This document shows, piece after piece, positions 25,668 through 39,090 of a stretch of 64,000 nt of DNA. The stretch is from Drosophila persimilis (Eukaryota > Arthropoda > Insecta > Diptera > Drosophilidae). The notes beneath the pieces are model-generated. The model ran no database searches, had not been told where the DNA came from, and saw nothing but the letters and a program-made list of their open reading frames with translations. The stretch spans positions 992,001 through 1,056,000 of the forward strand of contig NW_020825355.1 of assembly GCF_003286085.1 (NCBI RefSeq), in the 5' to 3' direction. Positions within the stretch are counted from its first letter, which is position 1. Every line of letters starts with the position of its first letter. Position numbers and translations under genes: made by a program.

Positions 25668-28530
25668 CTGTTGGCCAGCTCCAAAACCTGCTGCTATTAT
25701 TAGCCTTAGCCAAGATTATGGGCGATTTCATTATGGCGCTGCAATTTGCTGTGCTGCCGCCAGTCCCAGTCCCAGTCCCAGCCCCAGCTCCAGCTCCAGT
25801 CCCAGAAAGAGTTTGGGCCGAGAAGATTTTAGAGTTTGAGTTTGGTTAGACGAGTTCCGAAGTCCATGGCGGGTCTGGGTCTGGCCAAGTCTTGGCCATT
25901 GTGTTGGGCCCCCGGTCCGAAATGCCTGTGCGAGAAGCTGCAACGCCTTTCATTCATTCATTCATGGCAGCGATTATATCATACACCACCTCTGTGTGTG
26001 CGAGTATGTAGGTACCACCAACGTGTTGGCTGGCATTTTGGCCAGAACCAGTAAAGGTTTTTGGCCCACACACTCGCACAGCCGCACCGCCGCACTCCGC
26101 ACTGCCGCACACACCAACGCATTTGCATAGATAGAGACGACGTCATCGCCCATATTTATATCTATATTTATTTTAATATATGTCTCGACATTTTTCTGTG
26201 CTCTCTGCTTTTTGGCCTCTGTGCTCGGTGCAACACGGTTTTTTGTTTTTGTTTCTGTTTTTGTTTTCAAGTGAAGTGTAATGAAATGTGTTCAGCGGCA
26301 GCAGGGGCACACTAACAACCTGTCGCTGTGGCTGGCAAAAAGCGTTAACAATAAATAAGCGAAACAATAGCAACAGCAGCGACAGCAGCACCAGCAGCAA
26401 CAACAACTCCAGTCGAACTGTATAACAATGAGGAGAGAAGGTAAGCCAGTTTTTGTTTTTTTTTTTTTTATAGAGAAATATATACGTACACATACATATA
26501 TATATTGGGGGGTGTACATGTGTGTGCGACTGCGAGAGAGTACGTTCGTATACCTTAACTTGTTTATTTGCCATCAATTTGTTTTTGGCCTAAACTGAAT
26601 TGCATTTTGAGCGTCTTTGGGCTTCCTCCACTCCACTCTTGGCCGATTTCCGCAATACATTGAACTGCCTGAACTGTCATCGCGTGGGCGACTCCATTGA
26701 TTACGCACCCGTTGACCCTGAAAGAGTCAGCCACCGTTGGCCAGTCGGAGATTCGCCTTATACGAGCATGGGCACGATTCACTCTTTGTTTATGGCCCAG
26801 TTTGTTAGCCCCTGGCTCTCCCTGGCTCTCCCTGACTCTCCCTGGGCCTGCGATTATGTCATTCGTCGCATTAAGGGATCAACCTGAGATGGATCCGACC
26901 CTGGCAAGTCCAACGTTTTGATGGCAGATACCCAGTTCTGATGCAGCCGATAGTAAGATGGGTTCACACATGCGGAAGCATCTCTGCCTCAGATGCAAGC
27001 TATGATACCCCCCGTAAGGGTATACCATTCATATTTTTTGGTCATTTGCTGGCAGCTGCAATCTCACGGATCGCCTTATAAACCGCTGGAGCTGAAGCTG
27101 TAGCTGGACCTGTCAAAATGCCAATACCAAATAGATCAATAAGTGAAATTTAATAGCCTCAGAAATGGAAAGAGCCATATAATCTACTGCTTTCTCTTTT
27201 GCTTTGAATGACAAAAGGAAAATCCAAGAAAAAACATAGTTTGACGCAAGCCCTTACCTAACAAATCGAGCAGAAGATATTATCATATGCTAGACGCCTG
27301 CACAATGAAAAGCATTTCCCAAATAGTTTATCTCCGGCTGCAGCGCAGCTCCCATGGTTAGGGGCCCCATAGTTAGGGCCGAGACCCACTGTGCATAACA
27401 GAACTTGCTGTTGGTTGTTGCTGGTTTGGTTATTTTCCTCAGCTCTGCCGTTGTGACGACTAGTATTATTTTGTTCGTGTCTTAGCCGCTGGCCATGTTT
27501 ATGGTTAAGAGCCAGCCATGCTTAGCACGCTTACCATCCAATAAAAGTTGCACAGAGACGGGCAACGGCAACGGCAACAGAAACGGCAACGGCAACAGCA
27601 ACAGCAACAGCAACATCTAGAAATTCAAAACCAACGCCAGGGGCCAAGTGTCCCTCTCTGTTTTTCTTTATTTAATTTTATTTTTACTTCTGCCTGATGA
27701 CAATCTTTTGATAATAATGATAATTTTTTGTGTCTTTTCGGGTCAACTCTAATGTTTTACTCGTTGTTGTTGTGCTTGTTGTTGTATTCGTGATTGTTCC
27801 CCGAGTGCGGTAACAATTAGAGATATATGTATGTAGGTATACTCGCAGATGTGCCGATGTACAACTTTTTGCAATAGCTTACCCGTAGTATGGGGCATGA
27901 CCATGATTCACGAGATGCAGCGAAAGTTATGCAATACTCCTGTTGCCATTGCGGTTAATCGAAGACAGGTTTTCTTCATTTTTTTTTCGTTTTTTCCGTT
28001 TTTCCGTTTTTAAACAGCCAATTTGCAGCTGTACAAGATGCGTATGCGTGTTGGCCCCATCGAAAGGAGGCAATCGTTTGGCTGGCAGCCAGCCCACAGC
28101 AACTAAAATGATACCTGCCCGAGTGTGTATGCAAATGCTCAACGACCATCAAAAAACACAAATCAATCAGTGCTAATCACCACTGGCCAGAGTCGGTTAT
28201 ATAAAGTTATATTGAGTTAAATAATTCCCTCTGCAGTCTTCGGCCCGGGGGCTTGTGCAATCTTCCTGAGTTTTGTTTGCGTGTGAATCTGAATCCGACA
28301 GACAGACAGCAGAAATCAAACAAGAAAGAAGCCAACCGAGATTACATGCTGTACATACTCGTATGTATGATTATCATCACCATACCATGCCATGCCATAC
28401 CATGCCATATGTTGGATGTTAGATATTAGATTTGCTGCAACTTTCATTTGACATTTGAGAGGGTGCTCTGACTGTCTGGCTGTCTGGCTGTCAGTGCCAG
28501 AGTCTGCCTCCAATTGAAATCTTCAAAGAC

Positions 28531-28566
<36 letters not shown>
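28531..28566. repeat. (GAT)n trinucleotide array
   Basis: About twelve uninterrupted GAT/ATG units lie in noncoding DNA. The repeat explains the Ile-rich open frame on the other strand. Confidence 0.9.
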
Positions 28567-28567
<1 letters not shown>

Positions 28568-31500
28568 GTGATGACATCATCATATGTAATTAATGCCTCG
28601 TGTCGGTTGCATTGCACACTCATTGCGTGCAAATTATATGTACAAAAAAATCTCTGACATTCCATGGCATGCAGTCCGGGCTGTATAAATCATTGGATCG
28701 AACCACAGATCGATGCTAAGCTGAATGCTTATTGAATCAGTGATCAGTGATCAGTGAAACAGGTTTTGCGAATGATTGCAAAAAACCTGAGCAAAGAGTC
28801 GAAATTCGTTGAAGATATTCAGGCCTCTAAAGACTCGATTCAACAGAACAATATCCAAGGGAAATGTAAATAATTAAACAATTATACATGTACAATGTTT
28901 GTACCGTTGAGTTGTTACCCAAAAGGATTGGGCTCTTTGAGTGGTCCACAAAAGTGGCTTTTTGCCCCAACGATGCTGGTATTTTTGCCAGACTTAAGTT
29001 GAGCTCTATTCGCAGATGCATGTTTACTCAGACATGTAGCCCATGCCCCCCATAGAGAAAAACAAAGACCGTAACGAAATCTTATAAATAACCCAAACAC
29101 ATTTCTGTATTTCGATTTCTGCTGCTCCAGCAGAGGAAACAATTAGTAATAAGCAAACAATAAGCAAGACTCTTCATACTATATATGCACACAAGCTCTT
29201 TATTGCTCAAATCATAATTCAATGGAGCCACCCCCCAGCCCCCAAGAGCAGAACGGGAGAGGGCAGAGGACAGAGGACAGGGAACAGAGGAACGGTAGCC
29301 AGGTCTTATGCCAGAGTTATGGCAACGTCCTCTGTTTCAACATCTAATTGAATGAACAGCATTTGATGGAATGTGCCCGAAAACAGAAAAGCAATCAGGA
29401 AAAAAACAAAACTTGTTGAAAACACACAGTTTTTGGCTTCTCGAGTGCCTTAAGCCGTAACAATGCCACACAGCCACTGATATTCTGTGAGCCACACTTG
29501 ACATTAAAGTATTTTCCCCCGCCCCCGCCCCCTTAGCCGGAGCCGGAGCCAGAGTCTACGCCCACAGAGATCTTCCACGTTACCAGCCACGAAATTATAT
29601 ATGTATGCCGGGCAAAAGGCAAATATTATACAATCATCAGGGGGCTATAACAACAATAATAACTTTGGCAAATTATAAAAGGCAACACCCCTCTCATAAA
29701 TCGCTGTCTGCCGCCGCAAGACCTTGAAGGCACAAAACAACAAAAACTACGAAAAACTACAGCCGACAAACAAAAGCCAAAAAACTCTCAAGATTGTGTT
29801 TGATTTTTAGCGGACATTCGTTAGGTTCAACATAAATAGTTTGTACGTTTGTAGTTTTTATGGATGGCGAGATCTTCTTCAGCGACGAGTCATCAACAAT
29901 TCACATGAATCCAATTTTACTTGGAGATGTCATCGAGCTCCAAGCTGGGGGGAAGTCGAATACGAGTGTATTATAAAAGATTGGAATTTCCTTCCTTGAA
30001 ACAATGGATTGCCAAAGTAGGCAAGAACCCCCCCCCTCTGCCGCCTAACGAGGCTGCAATATTAATTAATCTCTATCCGTGTCCCCGGCGCATTAGAATA
30101 CTGGTATCAGGCACCGCGACTGGGCATTCTCGGCATCGTCGTCAGATCGGATCGGATCGGATCGGATCAGATCCGATCGGAGCAGCTGCAGCCGCCTAGC
30201 GTGGGAAACAAATCGAAACGCAACGCAGCCGCCGGTCTCTGTCTATCGGTGGAAGCTGGCCCAGGCTCCATCGAATGGACCCCGGGATGTTAATGGGGGA
30301 TGTGGATGTGGATGTGGATGTGGAGAGCCATGATCTGGTCTGCATGCATATACTCGTACATATGCGACTCATGTGTCGATTGCTGGGGACTGGGAATGGG
30401 AATTGGCTTATTATTTGATATTTAAGGTTTGCATTTTTCTTTTGCTGTTTGCTATTTGCTATTGGCTTTTTGCTAGTTTTTTTTTTTTGCTGCCAAGTGG
30501 GCAAGTGTACTTACGGATATTGTCAACACGTTTTGTTGGCCAGTTGTGCAATCGAAATGAATGCAAAGAAATACTTGAACGTGTGGTTGTTCGTTGCTTT
30601 GTTTGTTGGTTATTTGATCTCCAGATCAATAGATTACAACCGCAGACTTTAACTTTATGGGGTCGTATAGATAGTCGCTCTCTAAGTGGGGCTGGCTGCA
30701 TTTGATGGCTCCACGAGCCACTTGTGCAGTTATTTGAACTATTAATGAAACCGAAATAAACATAAACCCACCGCTAGTGCGGCTCAGACCGTGGCCGAAA
30801 AAAAGAAAAGAAACCCAGAAACGGAGGCACAGGCAGAGGCAGAAAAACAAAAGTTGTAACGGTATTTATGTTGCAAAGTATCCCTTCCCGTGGCAGCCAC
30901 AGCCGCAGTCTGTCTGCCCCATAAATATGCCGCTGCCACCGCCGCTGACTGCGAACAGGTTTAACCCCAGAGCTCCAGCTCCAGCCCCAGCTCCAGCACT
31001 AACCCACTCCACGGCTCACAGAATATTTATTATGCGCATTGTTTCGGGTGCCATTTAGACCGTGCGCCACAGATACGAATCCACGCGGACTCGAGAACGC
31101 GGCACTAGGAACCAGCAGCGCCTTGCCTCGCCTCGCCTCGCCTTGCCTTGCCTTGCCACGAGTTCGAGTACTTACAGTTACAATTGAAGTTACTGAATAA
31201 GTGGAAACACCTGACGATCTGTATCGGTTCTGCTTAGAGAGCAACTTAATGCGCCACAAACAGCAGCAGCAGCAGCAGAGGCAGCGGCTGGGGCTGGGGC
31301 TGGGGGCTGGGGCTGGGGGCTGGGACAGCATGCATACATAGATGGCTTGTGTCTGTCTAAACAGATCCATTATACGAGCATTGTGCCTCTAATGTATAGC
31401 ACCCCGTTGGTAAAGACTTCGCTCGAAACCCATTTGGCGTGCGGCACCGGAAGGGCGACAGACCCAATGGAGGCAGGCGACACCGCCACACAATTAACCC

Positions 31501-33209
31501 ATAAGGGGCAGCAGCGGGCGCCCACATATCCGCATTGGAAAAGTGTGTTAATGAAGTGCCAATTCAGCGGAAGAATAGCCTTCACATATCCATAAAACTA
31601 GACTTTCAAATGGCAATCAACTTCCACATAAATTCTATTTCAATAGAACAGCTTTTGTGCAGATTCTAGAGCACTAAAAGAGCTTTGCTTTTCGGTAATT
31701 CTTCAAAGATTCAGCTCTGCCTGTCTCTGCTCTGCTCTGCTCTGCTCTAAGTGGTTCGGCTCAGCTCCAAAGCCTGGGATCCAAGAAAAGACAGCGCCAG
31801 TCATAGAGATTACGCAGAGAGACAACTGTTGCGTTTGATGTGAAATCCGGCCTACACTTGGCATTTGGCACTTGGCAGTTGGCATTCATTCGCATTCGAG
31901 AAAAAAAACAGCTGTAAGACTGCTAGATGTGGGTTTGTGGGCATGGGTATGGAGGGGTCTTAGACAGGGTCAGGTTGATTGAAATTGATGTTGCAAACGT
32001 GACGTAGTCAAAAAAGGGACCTTCCCAACACACCTCACTCATGTATCTCATCGCTTTGATGGCTTTGGCTTTGGCTTTGGCTTTGGCGATTGCGCTGCCG
32101 TCCCGTGGATCTCTGGATAACAGCAGTTGGCGGAGCAGACTTCATTTGCAAGTTGCCACAATTGTACGGGTAGACAGAACCGGAGGGGGGCCAGGGGACA
32201 CGACACGGTCAACAAAACAAAAAGAAAAAAAACACCAAATTGTTGTGCACAATTTGTTGTTGTTGTTTAAAGTGAGTTTGCGAAAAATAAAATGAAAAAG
32301 GGGGAGGGAAAAAAAAAAATTGAAAGCATTACGTACGGGCGCCCCAGCTTAGGCCGTTAAGTGAACTTTCTCCGAAAGAGTGGTGAGATTTAATATACGT
32401 ATGTATATTGTTTATTGTTTGGCCACACAAATGTGACCTTCTTTGTGTCCGATTCTTTTCGACTGGGCCATTGATTTTAACGGCTTACTTGTCCGGGGCG
32501 AACATCAAACAGTCTAGCAATAAATGGCTGAAAATTTAATAAAAGAAATATGGCATCTTTATCGCACTTTCATCGACCGATGTGAGCCCCGCACTTGGCC
32601 ATAATTAATTTCATTCCCTTGCTGCCGCTGCTGTTTCCGCTGCTCCTTCGACCACTGCGACGTGAGCGGGCATTTATGGCTAGAAAGTTTTGGGTCTTAG
32701 GTTTTCGGATGGGTTTCTGCATGGCCATTGACGTTGTCAAAATGTTTTGCCAACTGACCGCCCATTTGAATTTTTCGGCCAACTTCTTGTTGGTGTTGGT
32801 GTTGGTGTTGGTGGAGCTGGGCCGGGGACTCGGAGTGGGAGTGGGATTTGGCCTGGAAAGCCATAGATTAACATGAGGAAAGGCAGCTTGAGAGCTTGTA
32901 AGTGCCACAAGCGGCACAGTGGCCAAACCTTTATTTTAGGCAATCCTTTCCTTTCTCTTTTATGACTCCTTAAACTAGTACAAGTACAGAACTCGTACGT
33001 CCATAGATTTATGGGCCTGTATTGTTCTGGATTTGCCCCACAGTTGCGATGCGAGAACAGAATAATTTTAAACGCTGCTCATTTTTCAAGTCTGCGCGCC
33101 CTTTTCGGAATGCCTCCATTCGGAGGCCCCATACCCAGACCCAGAGCCAGACCCCGACCCAGACGTCGACGTGGACTCCTCTTTGCGGCCTCTTTACGTC
33201 TGCGGTGTG

Positions 33210-33241
<32 letters not shown>

Positions 33242-33574
33242 CGTGGAAGAGTTAGTGTTTTTAATAGCCTGCAGGGTTAAAAATTTAATGGAAAAACGTT
33301 TTAATAAATCAGTTAAGTGGTCTTGCCGCTTTTTTTGCGGCTAATTACACGCATTAGTGTTGCCCAGTCGCAGTCCACAGTCTGCGGCGTGTTAACAGTC
33401 GCATCCAATCCATGACTCCATCTCCAGGCCTCAGACCCGGCACTGGTTCTGTCCACTCTGGACAATGTTGCCCATGCAGCGCGTAATTTAGCAATTAAAA
33501 GCGATTAACGCGCGGCAGCTACGGCTACTTAACGTCTAAGATCGGGGACCCGGCCAAACCACGCAGCCTCGCAC

Positions 33575-33640
33575 ATAGCAGTGCAGAGCAAAGCAGCGCA
33601 AAGCAGAGCAAAGCAGCGCAAAGCAGCGCGACGCAGCGCA
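33575..33640. repeat. GCAGAGCAAA/GCAGCGCAAA minisatellite
   Basis: Five to six imperfect 10-base units of the form GCAG(A/C)GCAAA lie head to tail. The array accounts for the Leu/Ala/Cys-rich open frame on the minus strand. Confidence 0.75.
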
Positions 33641-35337
33641 GAATTAGCGGTTGTTGAGGCTGAGACTGAAACTGAGGCTGCGGCTGCCACTGGGCCCCCA
33701 GTTTAATGGTCGCCTCGCCGCTTGAGAGCAGCAACCAGAGCCGAATCGACATTAAGCGCTTTGGGTTTTAACAATGCAATCAAATTTTATGCTGATTTTC
33801 GAAAACATGCAGCAGAAGTCATTAAATCAAGCCAGAGATGAGATAACAGCCGATAGCAATTAATGCAGGGCCACGGAATTCCGTGTGCCTTAGATTTTCC
33901 TGTACCCATAACAGTTTAAAGTAAATGCTCGTATAAATTTCTTTGGCCATAACATCTGCTAATTAGAAACGAAAATCATAATGGAAATGCCCTGGAAGCC
34001 CTGAAAGCAATAAAAAGCGAAAAGATCAATAGGCTGGGCTGGCTACGGGTACGATAATCCTAGTGGAAGGTTTTCTACAGCCCAAACAATGGCTGATTTA
34101 TGAATATTAGGGGAGCACAAAGGAATCCATTTGAATGGTAATTGTACAATGCATATCTCAAGACTCCCGGCATACGGTTCGGAGAATGCAAATGACAATA
34201 CATAGTCTGTTATTATTTATTCTAGCGACTTCTGGGGGCCACTGCCGGCCACTGTGGCGATATTTATTGGGATTGCACGGATCGAGAGCCTACAACTTGC
34301 AATTTCGGTCCGTCTGAGAGCCCCCACCCATCGGTCCGTCGGTTCGCTTGTGAAAGGCGCTGCTTTTGCGGTTGAGTGCTACAGATTGTGTCCCAGGCAC
34401 AGGCTGCAGTGGTGGTGGCCTGCAGTTCTTGCCCCAGTTTGGTGGGACGCATGCATACTTGTACTCGTACTCGTACTCGTATATTTTGTAGATGTGCATC
34501 TGGGGAAAACTTTCTAAACCGCGCCCCGAAAAATTTCATGGTGGTGCGCGGTGCCTGGTGCCCGTTGCCTGGTGCCTGGTGCATGGCAATGAAATTTACA
34601 TGCCATGCCGCTGACCAAGACCACAACAACGGCCTCAATGGCAAGTTCAAGTCGTCCAACTTTTATGACACTTGACCACAATGATGGAGTGCATTGCTGC
34701 GGCCGATCGCGGTGTCTTGTTTTCTCACTTTGTGTAACACGAATTGCCACAAATTAACTTCTCGTTTCGTTGGCAACGACTTCCGCTCTTGGCCCATTGT
34801 TGGGGCTGCATCAGCGGAAGCAGCGAAAGTTGTGAAATCCTCCATCAAAGACAATGAACGGGGGGCGCCACACTTTTTAACGGTCCAGCGACAAAATGCA
34901 AATTTCATGTAACCTGGACGAGAAAAACTGCTTTACGAGGCACGGCCCCCCCACCATATTGATGAGCCCATATACAAGATTTATACGACTATGTGTGATG
35001 TGGCATATATGTACGTATAGGCATTTTAGTATATGAAGTAGCCCTAAAATGATCCACTTTACCCTTCGTTTGGTTCTGGATGCTTTCTTGGTTTATAATG
35101 CTGTTTATGTGGCGTTAAATGTTAAGGTCTTGCTGGTTCTGGTGGTGCTGGGGCTGGTGGTGCTGCTGCGCCAAGGTAAATACGAGAGCAAACACATTTT
35201 AATGGCATTCGCATTCCATTTGCCGCAAAAGGAAAAGGCTTTAAGGCAAGCCTAACAAAACAAACCCCAAAAACCGCATAAACAAATCAATGTGCGGAGC
35301 AGTGGTGTGGCATGGAGCCGCTGTCCGACCGTAGCGA

Positions 35338-35386
35338 AGTGGAGCGGAGCGGAGTAGAGCGGAGTAGAGCGGAGTAGAGCGAAGCA
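35338..35386. repeat. GGAGTAGAGC minisatellite
   Basis: Four to five imperfect copies of a 10-base unit GGAG(T/C)(A/G)GAGC lie in the gene-poor region. Confidence 0.75.
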
Positions 35387-37127
35387 TGTAAAAATCCGAC
35401 GCATGGGAGTTGCAAACGGAAAGGCTTTGATGGCCGCCAAGTGATAGAAACCCCCAAACGATGGTTGGACGAAGATGGAGGTGGAGATGGAGGCGAAGGC
35501 GAAGGCGAAGGCAACCACTGGGACCACACAGACACAGGCAGGAAAGGGTCGCCTGTCTCTCATTCTTGGCCTCCATCTCGGCCTCCAGTTCGATTTTTCA
35601 TTTGATGACGTTACCGCCCACACCATAAATGTGTGTGTGTGTGTGTTTGTGTGTTTCTGTACTCCCCAGGCACTAAAATCACCGCATTGAACTTGAAAGT
35701 TTTACTGTAGACCTCCCCAGATCCACAGATCCAGATCCCAACTGACAATTGTATCGCGATTGACCGCCGGCTAGCCACAAATGTAAATGCACTCAGAAAT
35801 TGGCCTCAGTTGGAATACATAATAAGAAGGCTAGTCGGGGAGACTATGGAGAGGGCCATGGAGAGGGCGATGGGAAGGGCAGTGCCAGGCCCACAACGAT
35901 GCGATAGATAACGACACCCTTTAATTGGCCTAATCGAGGCAATAACTCAATTTTATCATCAGCCAGAAACAGCCAGAGTAGCAAGGAAGACTCCAGATGG
36001 CATTCCGCCAAGAGTTTTGTGGAAGTTCGTCGAGATAGGAACTATTTTTTTGCAGAATTATAATTACACGTTGATTGATATATTGTATGTAGTGGCTATG
36101 ACTATAGCCACAATGCACACGTATGTACATATGTATGTAAATACTTACTGTGAGTGTGCATGCAATCAGGAATTCAAGGGAGCAAAAGAACCAGTTTTCC
36201 CCCCCAACCCAACCCAACCCACAGAACACAGTGCCTCTGCCGCTGCCGCTGCGCGCGTCTCCCGCATATCACCTGTCACCTTGCAACAGAATGTCGCACC
36301 CAAAACCAAGAGCTACGTGACCAAGTGACAAATTGCAGGCGAAGGACGAGCAACGAGCAACGAGCAGCGAGGCGACACTGAGGAGCAGGGGCAACTTCAA
36401 TTTCCATGCCCTGAACTTGAAAGAACGAACATATTTCTGCCACTTTTTGAGTGGCTTTTGAAAGCTTAACGGGACTGAGAAAAGTGCAACGAACTGCAGC
36501 GCCAATCATTGGGATGGGTGCGCCGCAACAGTAACATCATAAATTGATATAAATTATGCAAGGCAGGGATGGGACCACATTCCTGAAGGGGGAAGGGGGA
36601 AGGGGGGCATTGCTCTGCAGTTATAGTGGGGACGGGACTTCAGGCTTATCGAAATGCTAATTTGTTTGCCGTCCTTTGTCTCTGGGATAACTGAGGACCC
36701 ACCCCACCCGCTTTCGGGACAGAACGTATCATAAACACATTCCGTACTGGAGAGCAATAGTTTATATTAAATGGAAGAACTTTGATGCACTAAAAACTCA
36801 CTGGAAACGCACAAACTTTCCCCAGGTTACACCAAATGGTCTGTTGCTCACACAGTACGTACTGCTGGTTCACTGTACATTGCAGCCATATGAAAACGAA
36901 AAATTAAACTTTTAATTAAAAGTTGAAAACTGTTAAACAATTTCATTGGTAGCCTGACAAATGCTAATTGCCACGTGTCTGTTCTCTGTTTTCTGTTTGC
37001 TTCTTTCCAGGCAGCTCCGAGAATTGCTAGTCAAGACCATTAGCAGTCGATAAAACGCAGCGCCCCAGGAGAGGAGAGCACCCCAGCATCCAGAACAGAA
37101 AGAAGGTAGTGGAACCATCAGAGAAAA

Positions 37128-38234
37128 ATGCACGAGAGACAAGTGAAGAAGTAAGTTGCGAGGATGGGTCCCAGCGTGGATCCCCGTCCACTTAGCCACC
37201 AATTTGAGATAACATTTGCAATCCAATTACAGATTGAAGGGCAGCCATTATGTGGCCACTCACGGCCGCCTCACACCTGACCCTCCGTACGTCCACTCGA
37301 ATCGCGGCTACTCCACAGACGGCGAGGAGTCGCACTCTCATCGCGCTCCCTCCGAGCGCACCTACTCCGAGTACACACTCACTCACGAGCGCATCTCGCC
37401 ACAGTCCCAGTACAACTCGTCGCGAAAGAAGCGCTCCGCGAACGGACATCACCAGCACCTGCAGCACAGCTACAGCCACAGTCAGATGGGCCTCTCCAGC
37501 TCCCCGGATAATGGAGGACCACGCTCTCTCAGCGGACCACCGCCCACGCGCCAGCCGCCCCGAGCACCTTCAGCCCTTAGCTATGATCATGGCGGGGATG
37601 GGGGCAGCGATATCTATGTGACCAGTGCTGCTTACAAGGCGCCATCGGAGATCAGGTGAGCTCTTAAATGCCCTCCAACGCTCTTCAAACGTTTCTAACT
37701 TATATCACTTACAGCCGATATAGCCAGCGTCCAGTTTCGCGAGGACCCCCGCGTAGTGTCTATTCGGTGGCCAGCACTGCCAAGACGGGACGGAGCGCTC
37801 GGTCTACCACCAAAAGGGGCGCCAAGATCGAGACCATGTCCGCTCCGAACCCATTCTGCCCGAATGTTAAGGGCGTCTGCTGTCTGATGCTGCTGCTGAA
37901 CTTGGGCCTGATCCTGGTCACTCTGGGCTTCGTCATCGTGGTGCAGTTCTACGAGCCGCTGTATGTGTGGATACTGGGCATTGTGTTCCTGATATTCGGC
38001 TTCCTCACGCTGATAGGCTGCATGATCTACTGTGTGTATGTGTGCCGCGATGCCAGGACCCCGTCGCAGGTGCGTAACGAGGATCTGTACTGGACCCGTC
38101 ACTGGCAGAAGAACATCGGCTACACACCCCAGGAGATCAACTACAAGGCGGACAAATACGATGCCTATTCGGATAGGTACTCGGTTAGCAAGCTGAGCGG
38201 CAAGTACTCAGATCGTGAGAGCCAGCGCTACTGA
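37128..38234 (+). CDS. Two-pass membrane protein of unknown function
   Basis: Coding exons 37128-37150, 37233-37655 and 37715-38234 join in frame to 321 residues. The leader portion of the first exon starts after an acceptor at 37009. Residues 1-195 are polar and low complexity (Ser, Arg, Pro, His, Tyr), without a signal peptide. Two hydrophobic segments follow at about 202-223 and 229-252. The short loop FYEPLYV lies between them and a Cys-rich end (YCVYVC) closes the second. The tail is Tyr/Lys/Asp-rich, ends SQRY, and has repeated Tyr-Ser patterns that could be phosphorylated. A hairpin with both ends cytosolic is the simplest topology. I do not recognise the family beyond its being insect-like. 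A poly(A) signal AATAAA lies at 38628-38633. Confidence 0.85.
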
Positions 38235-38846
38235 GGGAAGGAGCAAACTAATGTCAAATATCGAATCAGAACTTCTTTTTTTTTTGGCAGTTACATTATT
38301 TAATTAGGAAGTGCTTGCGCCATGACGAATTCGGAAATAACAAACCGAATCTGCCTTGAAAACTTCCTCGTGTAGGCACATATTAATAGAAACATATAAA
38401 CAACTTATATCTTAACTAATTTTAAGACTATGTACTAGTTCTAAACGGTTATTAACAAGGCCCCTCAACGTACCTGCTGCAAGTTGCTTGCTAGTTTGTA
38501 TGTTATAAGAGAGATATTGAAAGAAAACGAGAGGATACACGAGAGTATTGTAATCTGCCATATTTGAGAAGGTTTACCGCTCGTTCGGCTAATCAACTGT
38601 AACTGCAAATGCTTATAACACATGACAAATAAATAATACGAATAATAAAATACATAATACAATATGTTGTGTGGGATATCCTTTCTTCGGGTGCCAATGA
38701 TTGATTCTCCTAAACACGAAAAGATATGACACGTCCAGATCGGCCCATAAATAGTCGAGAAAATAACCAAAGAAAAAATGCAAATCGTTAAATCGCCCAC
38801 GGAGAAATTCAAATTTAAATTTAAATTCATACACATTTTCTTTGCA
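38235..38846 (+). other. 3' untranslated region and spacer after the membrane-protein gene
   Basis: AT-rich sequence without an open frame of note. The AATAAA at 38628-38633 is the likely poly(A) signal for the upstream gene. The rest is spacer up to a dispersed repeat that starts near 38847. Confidence 0.55.
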
Positions 38847-39090
38847 GGTGTCTCTGTTGATAATTACATCAATATGTAGTTGATATGTAGCAAAATGTGT
38901 ACTTACCGTGTAGTTACAGTGTAACAAAATTAATTTAGTGTCCATTATTGTTGACCTTTTTTAATTACACCTTATTTTATACACAATCCCAATAAAAGGG
39001 AGTACTTAAAAGTTGCAAATCTTTTAGGAAATTGTACTTTTTATCAGATTAAATTATACGTTCAGGGCTGAGAGTCCTAGCCAGCTAAGC
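38847..39090 (+). repeat. Dispersed repeat, copy 1 (~245 bp)
   Basis: This block matches, in opposite orientation, two blocks near 62185-62437 and 62720-62945. Shared landmarks in order are CAGGTGTC, AATTACAT, ATGTAGTT, TACCGTGTAGTTAC, TTGACCTTTTTT, ACAATCC(C)AATAAAAG and AGCCAGCTA. No coding capacity is visible and I could not identify terminal inverted repeats. It is probably a short nonautonomous mobile element or the remains of one. The family is unknown to me. Confidence 0.6.

Larger units (their letters stand above)
25426..37009 (+). other. Gene-poor 11.6 kb, probably a long first intron
   Basis: I find no coding exon supported by both composition and splice signals. Most open frames are translations of simple repeats: GT at 25620-25660, TGG-rich near 32787-32815, GCAGC arrays at 33575-33640, GGAGTAGAGC at 35340-35385, GGATC at 30148-30172, GATGTG at 30298-30325 and GATGAT at 28531-28566. 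A CAG/CAA-rich stretch at 26330-26440 ends in a donor (GAAG|GTAAGC) and could be an alternative leader exon. The interval runs from a good donor at 25426 to a good acceptor at 37009. Confidence 0.4.

Noticed and set aside
28531..28566. Poly-Ile/poly-Asp open frames over the GAT array
   Set aside because: Pure trinucleotide repeat; gives open frames on both strands by default.
32041..32295. Plus-strand frame beginning MYLIALMALALALALA, resembling a signal peptide
   Set aside because: The hydrophobic part is a TTTGGC repeat; the rest has no conserved pattern and no splice support.
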